Assembly (NCBI GenBank): GCA_964528315.1
Contig: CAZGRO010000061.1
Location: forward strand, 1-9,214
Length of the DNA stretch: 9,214 nucleotides
Origin: JALHTG01 sp964528315
GTDB taxonomy: Archaea > Thermoproteota > Bathyarchaeia > 40CM-2-53-6 > JALHTG01
Direction: 5' to 3'
Shown here: in pieces, positions 6,014-9,214 of the stretch
How the letters are laid out: each line of letters begins with the position of its first letter
How positions within the stretch are numbered: the stretch's first letter is position 1
The notes under the pieces: generated by a model
What the model saw: only the letters and a program-made list of their open reading frames with translations
The model's database searches: none
What the model was told of the DNA's origin: nothing
Program-made: the position numbers and the translations under genes

Positions 6014-6250
6014 CTAATCCGCGATGTAGACAACTTTCCCTACAAGAGAACCGGAATCAGGGAGAGTGGGCTTTATTGTCACATATGGAGCAGCGACAGG
6101 ACCAAAGATGTCCTGTATGACCCCTACTTCTCTCAATTTACTATCCAGAACCTTAGATCCAATCTTCATCGATGGTTCCGAGGTCAGTTTCACGACGAGG
6201 CTTCGGCTTTTTGAGAGATGAAGAATCTTGCCGAGCCTCCTCAAGCTCAC
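6014..6250 (-). CDS. gar1: H/ACA RNA-protein complex component Gar1
   Basis: A 78-residue Gar1-like protein. Gar1 is the subunit of H/ACA ribonucleoproteins that contacts the Cbf5 catalytic subunit and helps substrate loading and release during RNA-guided pseudouridylation. The six-stranded barrel core is visible: LGKILHLSKSRSLVVKL, then KVLDSKLREVGVIQDIFGPV (family signature GxIxDIFGPV, here 43-52), APYVTIKP and a closing LVGKVVYIAD. It lacks the RGG tails of eukaryotic Gar1, as is normal in archaea. The start is a GTG at 6250, supported by a near-complete Shine-Dalgarno sequence AGGAGTGAT (6254-6262). It is the first gene of the gar1-tfb pair. The Gar1 signature and the neighbour make the call firm despite the small size. 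Confidence 0.94.
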   Translation of the reverse strand: MSLRRLGKILHLSKSRSLVVKLTSEPSMKIGSKVLDSKLREVGVIQDIFGPVAAPYVTIKPTLPDSGSLVGKVVYIAD

Positions 6251-6253
6251 TCG

Positions 6254-6262
6254 ATCACTCCT
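6254..6262 (-). promoter_or_regulatory. Strong ribosome binding site of gar1
   Basis: Minus-strand AGGAGTGAT, matching the archaeal AGGAGGTGAT consensus except for one missing G. The AGGAG core ends seven bases before the GTG start at 6250. It fixes the start and shows a leadered message. Confidence 0.65.
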
Positions 6263-6293
6263 AAGTTGAGTCGCAGAATTCGAAAGGACGCCT

Positions 6294-6308
6294 CTTAAAC
6301 TTTGCTAG
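6294..6308 (-). promoter_or_regulatory. Candidate TATA/BRE promoter of gar1-tfb
   Basis: On the minus strand AGCAAAG is followed by TTTAAG (6294-6299), resembling a purine-rich BRE followed by a TATA-like box. Transcription starting about 25 bases downstream would give a leader near 20 bases that includes the AGGAGTGAT site. A second TATA-like CTTTTAAG lies further up, around 6324-6331. The match is moderate. Confidence 0.28.
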
Positions 6309-6369
6309 CTTCCATTGACCGTCTTAAAAGCAGCAACAGTTCTTGCTGAGTACTCTAGAAAAATCGAGC

Positions 6370-6397
6370 GAACCATTCGAACAGAACGTTCATGTTC
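6370..6397. repeat. Cluster of GAAC/GTTC half-sites between divergent genes
   Basis: Five half-sites lie in 28 bases: GAAC at 6370, 6379 and 6384, then GTTC at 6388 and 6394. They include the perfect 8-bp palindrome GAACGTTC (6384-6391) and the direct pair CGAAC-CATT-CGAAC with its overlap. The cluster sits in the intergenic region between gar1 (minus) and the M24 peptidase gene (plus), upstream of both. It could be an operator for a dimeric regulator; the role is inference. Confidence 0.35.
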
Positions 6398-6433
6398 CTC
6401 TGCCAAGGATATTGTGAATCATCGACATGACTG

Positions 6434-6439
6434 TTTATC
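6434..6439 (+). promoter_or_regulatory. Weak TATA-like element of the M24 peptidase gene
   Basis: TTTATC in the context ACTGTTTATCTGC, about 68 bases before the ATG at 6502. A start about 25 bases downstream would give a leader of roughly 40 bases that includes the GTGAT site. The match to the archaeal consensus is poor. Confidence 0.18.
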
Positions 6440-6489
6440 TGCAAGCTCCATAGATCAACAACCTAACTAATCACGGATCTATTGTGTGA

Positions 6490-6494
6490 GTGAT
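6490..6494 (+). promoter_or_regulatory. Ribosome binding site deciding the M24 peptidase start
   Basis: GTGAT seven bases before ATG 6502. The GTG of this motif (6490) is itself in frame and could be misread as the start, which would add four residues; its own upstream sequence has no good Shine-Dalgarno match. Confidence 0.45.
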
Positions 6495-6501
6495 AATCAG
6501 A

Positions 6502-7716
6502 ATGCTTTCCGACATAAATCGAAAAATGAAGGATCACAAGCTGGACGCGATCATCGTCATCGGAGATTCTACCTTCGGAAATCCTGAGCTGTACTATACT
6601 GTTGGCGCGGCAGTGACGAGAGGAGGCGTCTACCTCAAGACTAGAGCCAACGACCCAATACTTGTCGTCAGCAACATAGATGTGGGAAGCGCAAAGAAAG
6701 GCAGAATCAAACAGATTGAGACTTACTCAGAGTATGGCTACGAGAAGATCCTTCAACGCTACGGGAGGAGCAAGGCACAGGCAGTACTCTACGACAAAGT
6801 GCTTAGAAAACATAAGGCAAGAGGAAGAATAGGTTTCTACGGCAAAGTCGAAATCAGCAGCGCTCTCGATTTGATTGAGGCGCTTAGAAGAAAGGGACAC
6901 AGGATAGTTGGAGAGAAGCGGCCAACTCTTCTCGACGCTCTTCGAGAAACTAAGGATCAGGTCGAAGTTGACAAAATACGAAGCGTCGGAACAAGAACAG
7001 AGAAAGTTGTGGAGAGGACTCTAGAGATTCTTAGGAACAGCTCGATTCAAGGAAAGGCCCTGTCCTATCAGGGAGAACCTCTGACAGTAGGCACGGTCAA
7101 GCGGTACATCAAGCGTTTCGTTGCCGAAGAAGGACTGGTTGACACAGAAGATACAATATTCGCTGCCGGAAGTGGATCCGCAGACCCCCACTACCGCGGA
7201 GAAGACAGCGACCCAATCCGGGAAGGAGAGCCAATTGTCTTCGACATCTTTCCACAGGAGCCCGGTGGCTATTGCTTTGACACGACAAGGACGTACGTAG
7301 TGGGAAGACCCTCCCTGGAGATCAAGGCAATGCACGAGGCCGTGCTTGAGGCTCAACTCGCGGCCTTGGATAATCTGCGTGAAGGCGCAAACGGGAAGGA
7401 GGTGACAGAACTGGTGTGCAACATATTCGAAAGGAAGGGCTACAAGACACAAAAAGACTTGCTGAAGGGCAATGAGGAAGCGCGCACTCACGGGTTCATA
7501 CATTCCCTAGGCCATGGCGTAGGATTGACCATTGGAGAGAGACCTAATCTTTCGGTTCTCGTCGATGAGCCGCTGAGAGAAGGCCATGTGACGTCCGTAG
7601 AGCCGGGGCTATATAAACCTGGAGTGGGTGGAGCAAGAATCGAGGATATCGTGGTCATAAGAAAGAACGGGATTGAAAATCTCTCGAATCTAGACAAGAC
7701 TCTTGAGCTGTGCTAG
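6502..7716 (+). CDS. M24-family metallopeptidase (Xaa-Pro dipeptidase/aminopeptidase-like)
   Basis: A 404-residue pita-bread fold peptidase with an N-terminal creatinase-like domain (about 1-150) and a catalytic C-terminal domain. All five dinuclear metal ligands of the family are present. Counted from the ATG start they are D248 (IVFDIFP), D260 (YCFDTTRT), H338 (LGHGVGL), E367 (TSVEPGLY) and E381 (ARIEDIVV). The HYRG motif near residue 230 is also typical. Such enzymes cleave N-terminal or dipeptide bonds involving proline in the cytoplasm, helping peptide recycling. Exact specificity (prolidase versus aminopeptidase P) cannot be told. The start is ATG 6502 with GTGAT seven bases before; GTG 6490 is the alternative. 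It is divergent from gar1 and convergent with the radical SAM gene. Confidence 0.93.
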   Translation: MLSDINRKMKDHKLDAIIVIGDSTFGNPELYYTVGAAVTRGGVYLKTRANDPILVVSNIDVGSAKKGRIKQIETYSEYGYEKILQRYGRSKAQAVLYDKVLRKHKARGRIGFYGKVEISSALDLIEALRRKGHRIVGEKRPTLLDALRETKDQVEVDKIRSVGTRTEKVVERTLEILRNSSIQGKALSYQGEPLTVGTVKRYIKRFVAEEGLVDTEDTIFAAGSGSADPHYRGEDSDPIREGEPIVFDIFPQEPGGYCFDTTRTYVVGRPSLEIKAMHEAVLEAQLAALDNLREGANGKEVTELVCNIFERKGYKTQKDLLKGNEEARTHGFIHSLGHGVGLTIGERPNLSVLVDEPLREGHVTSVEPGLYKPGVGGARIEDIVVIRKNGIENLSNLDKTLELC

Positions 7717-7797
7717 GTGGCATTTGCCTCCCCTTAGCCCTGCACTATCGTCAAGCACGAAGGCATCTGCAGAATTCACAAGCACAGCCCTTTCGCG

Positions 7798-8631
7798 CTA
7801 CATGTCCGTATTCGCAGCTACAGGAGCAAACGCGTACTCGCATCTGACGCCTAACCCTCTGCAGAGCGATTCTATTTCATTGGCTTTCCTGTTCCAGTAG
7901 TCGGATTTCTCGCTGAGAAGCATAGGCAAATCGTTCAGGAGCTGAGGAACTTCCCTGACGAGGAACGGGGTCAACTTCTCCAACACCCATGGTCTCAGAT
8001 TCAGCTTGTCGAAGAGCAGTCTGCTGTTCGTGGCCTTTGCTATGCGGATGATCTGCTCAAGATTCTCTCGATGGTCGTTTAGGTGCGGGATAATTGGACC
8101 TAGGAAGATCCAGCTCTCGACCTTTTTCTCGAAGTAGCTCTCAAGAACCTGCCTTCTAGCGTCAGGCGGGGCGGCTCGGGGTTCTATCTTGCGGGCCAGT
8201 TCCGGATCAGTGGTCGTGATCGTAACTCCAACCTCAAACCCCGGCCCTGAGATCAGGTCGATATCTCTGAGGACGAGGGATGATTTCGTCTGTATGGACA
8301 CTTTGAAGTCGTGTTTCTTGAGTGTCTCCAGGCATGTCCGGGTTAGCTGAAGCCGGGATTCAATGGGTTGGTAAGGATCTGTCACAGTGCTTACGCCCAC
8401 TGTCCCTTTTGCCTTGCCTGAGAGCTCCTTCTTCAAAACATCGGCTATGTTGCTCTTTGCCCTAACGAAACTTCCCCAGTTGCGCGCCACCTGCTCGTTC
8501 CGGAATACTGAGGGGGAGTAGCAGTATAGGCATCCATGTTCGCAGCCAAAGTACGGGTTGAGTGAGTATTTAAGGCCGGGAAGTCTGCTGTGTGACAGTG
8601 CAGTTCTGCATTTTGTCATTCCGTATTCCAT
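7798..8631 (-). CDS. SplB-like radical SAM protein
   Basis: A 277-residue cytoplasmic radical SAM enzyme. The [4Fe-4S] motif C30-x3-C34-x2-C37 (GCEHGCLYCYSP) binds the cluster that cleaves S-adenosylmethionine. The preceding SLNPYFGC and the following VGVSTVTDPYQPIESRLQLT place it in the SplB-related group (COG1533), whose founding member, spore photoproduct lyase, directly reverses a thymine lesion. Many members of that group have unknown substrates, so the exact reaction cannot be given. ATG 8631 is supported by GAGGTG (8638-8643) at six bases; that site overlaps the TGA of the upstream Nre-family gene, so translation is probably coupled. The partner hints at a DNA-repair role, which is inference. 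Length is compact, with no extra C-terminal domain visible. Confidence 0.94.
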   Translation of the reverse strand: MEYGMTKCRTALSHSRLPGLKYSLNPYFGCEHGCLYCYSPSVFRNEQVARNWGSFVRAKSNIADVLKKELSGKAKGTVGVSTVTDPYQPIESRLQLTRTCLETLKKHDFKVSIQTKSSLVLRDIDLISGPGFEVGVTITTTDPELARKIEPRAAPPDARRQVLESYFEKKVESWIFLGPIIPHLNDHRENLEQIIRIAKATNSRLLFDKLNLRPWVLEKLTPFLVREVPQLLNDLPMLLSEKSDYWNRKANEIESLCRGLGVRCEYAFAPVAANTDM

Positions 8632-8637
8632 TCACTG

Positions 8638-8643
8638 CACCTC
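8638..8643 (-). promoter_or_regulatory. Ribosome binding site of the radical SAM gene, overlapping the nre stop
   Basis: The minus strand reads TGAGGTGCAGTGAATG. The TGA is the stop of the upstream Nre-family gene, GAGGTG is the ribosome binding site and ATG (8631) starts the radical SAM gene. Such sharing indicates one transcript and likely translational coupling. Confidence 0.7.
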
Positions 8644-9214
8644 ACGGAGCGGAGTAGTCAGTTATCTTTCTCTGGTAGAGCGACTGCTTCAGAAGGGCGC
8701 TGGATGCTATCCATCTTCTCAGAGGAATAGTCAGATGCGACATTGCGAACTGCAGGGCTGGTTGGAAGCTGTCAAATCTTCGCGGAAGGGTTCTCAGAGC
8801 TGATCTGACACTTTCCCTCACGTTCCAGACGCCGACAGGAAGTATGTAGCCGGGGTGTATCTCTCTAAGGACGAGAGCGGAGGCCTGCCTTCGTTCGTTT
8901 CTCAAGACCTCGGAAACGGCAAGCCTGCAGGAATAGTAACAGCCGCCAACGGCCGCATATGTGCCTCTTCCCCAATAGTCCTCGTGATCGCCCATAAGAA
9001 CCGCAGGACTCGAGGCCTCGCTTGGATTCCATGTTGTGCCTGGGAACCATGCCTCTATCCATTCAAACTTCCAGTGTTCAGGCATCAGTATGGCAACAAA
9101 GATGTTGTCTAGGTTACGGAAGGTGTAGACTCTGTACTCGTCAATAGTGTCGTATTGCTTGATCTCCTGAACAAATCTAAGGGACAGAGTGCTGTCTACT
9201 GCGGTTATGCTCCA
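8642..9214 (-). CDS. nreA: Nre-family DNA repair protein, C-terminal 190 residues (5' end outside window)
   Basis: The frame is open to the right edge, so only the last 190 residues are present. An internal ATG at 9085 is not the true start. The conserved block GDHEDYWGRGTYAAVGGCYY, the later YILPVGVWNVRESVRSAL, and the LTIPLRRWIASSALL end agree, from memory, with archaeal Nre proteins (DUF650/DUF651). Haloarchaeal NreA has been shown genetically to protect against DNA damage through a C-terminal PCNA-interacting (PIP) motif. Here the tail QRKITDYSAP looks like a PIP box (Q-x-x-I-x-x-Y) but has serine where the second aromatic is expected. The N-terminal part, including the zinc-binding cysteines seen in some members, is not visible. 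It is followed by the radical SAM gene on the same message. Confidence 0.85.
   Translation of the reverse strand, partial: WSITAVDSTLSLRFVQEIKQYDTIDEYRVYTFRNLDNIFVAILMPEHWKFEWIEAWFPGTTWNPSEASSPAVLMGDHEDYWGRGTYAAVGGCYYSCRLAVSEVLRNERRQASALVLREIHPGYILPVGVWNVRESVRSALRTLPRRFDSFQPALQFAMSHLTIPLRRWIASSALLKQSLYQRKITDYSAP

Noticed and set aside
6378..6391. Resemblance to a bacterial DinR/LexA box (CGAAC-N4-GTTC type)
   Set aside because: Spacing is five, not four, bases, and archaea do not have the LexA SOS system; kept only as an unnamed half-site cluster.
7021..7503. 160-codon minus-strand open frame
   Set aside because: Antisense to the catalytic half of the M24 peptidase, which retains all metal ligands.
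7716..7731. Imperfect palindrome GGTGGCA-TT-TGCCTCC right after the M24 peptidase stop
   Set aside because: The central stem is only four pairs with a two-base loop and no T tract follows, so it is not convincing as a terminator.

Overview
This window looks archaeal. It encodes a transcription factor B next to a Gar1-type H/ACA ribonucleoprotein subunit, and at the right edge the C-terminal part of an Nre-family protein. Several starts are preceded by short pieces of the archaeal Shine-Dalgarno sequence (GGTG, GGTGA, GTGAT, AGGAGTGAT) at about 6-7 bases. Base composition is moderate and no gene stands out as foreign. A TACK archaeon, perhaps Bathyarchaeia-like, is my guess from gene style only; the phylum cannot be fixed from this window.

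Left part (1-2482, all minus strand): a YddG-like EamA/DMT exporter, an NADPH-dependent FMN reductase-like flavoprotein, then about 500 bases without an intact gene, then a one-domain DUF1508 (YegP-like) protein. The gene-poor stretch holds a cluster of inverted repeats just upstream of the flavoprotein gene, a broken lysine-rich small ORF that keeps a ribosome binding site, and a U-rich terminator for the DUF1508 gene.

Middle (2483-5000): a plus-strand DUF4349 membrane protein converges on a minus-strand MFS transporter. A perfect 9-bp hairpin sits over the MFS stop codon. Directly upstream of the DUF4349 gene is a 64-codon open frame interrupted by a single TAA.

Information-processing block (5042-7716): gar1 and tfb form a tight minus-strand pair with clear ribosome binding sites, and the MFS gene follows on the same strand. 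An M24 (prolidase-like) metallopeptidase is divergent from gar1. The 250-bp shared upstream region holds TATA-like elements and a cluster of GAAC/GTTC half-sites.

Right edge (7798-9214, minus strand): the Nre-family gene (5' end outside the window) is followed by an SplB-like radical SAM gene whose ribosome binding site is built on the nre stop codon, so the two are almost certainly translated from one message. Nre proteins are PCNA-linked DNA repair factors and SplB is a DNA lesion repair enzyme, so this pair is the most attractive functional hypothesis in the window. No mobile elements, CRISPR arrays, tRNAs or rRNAs were seen.
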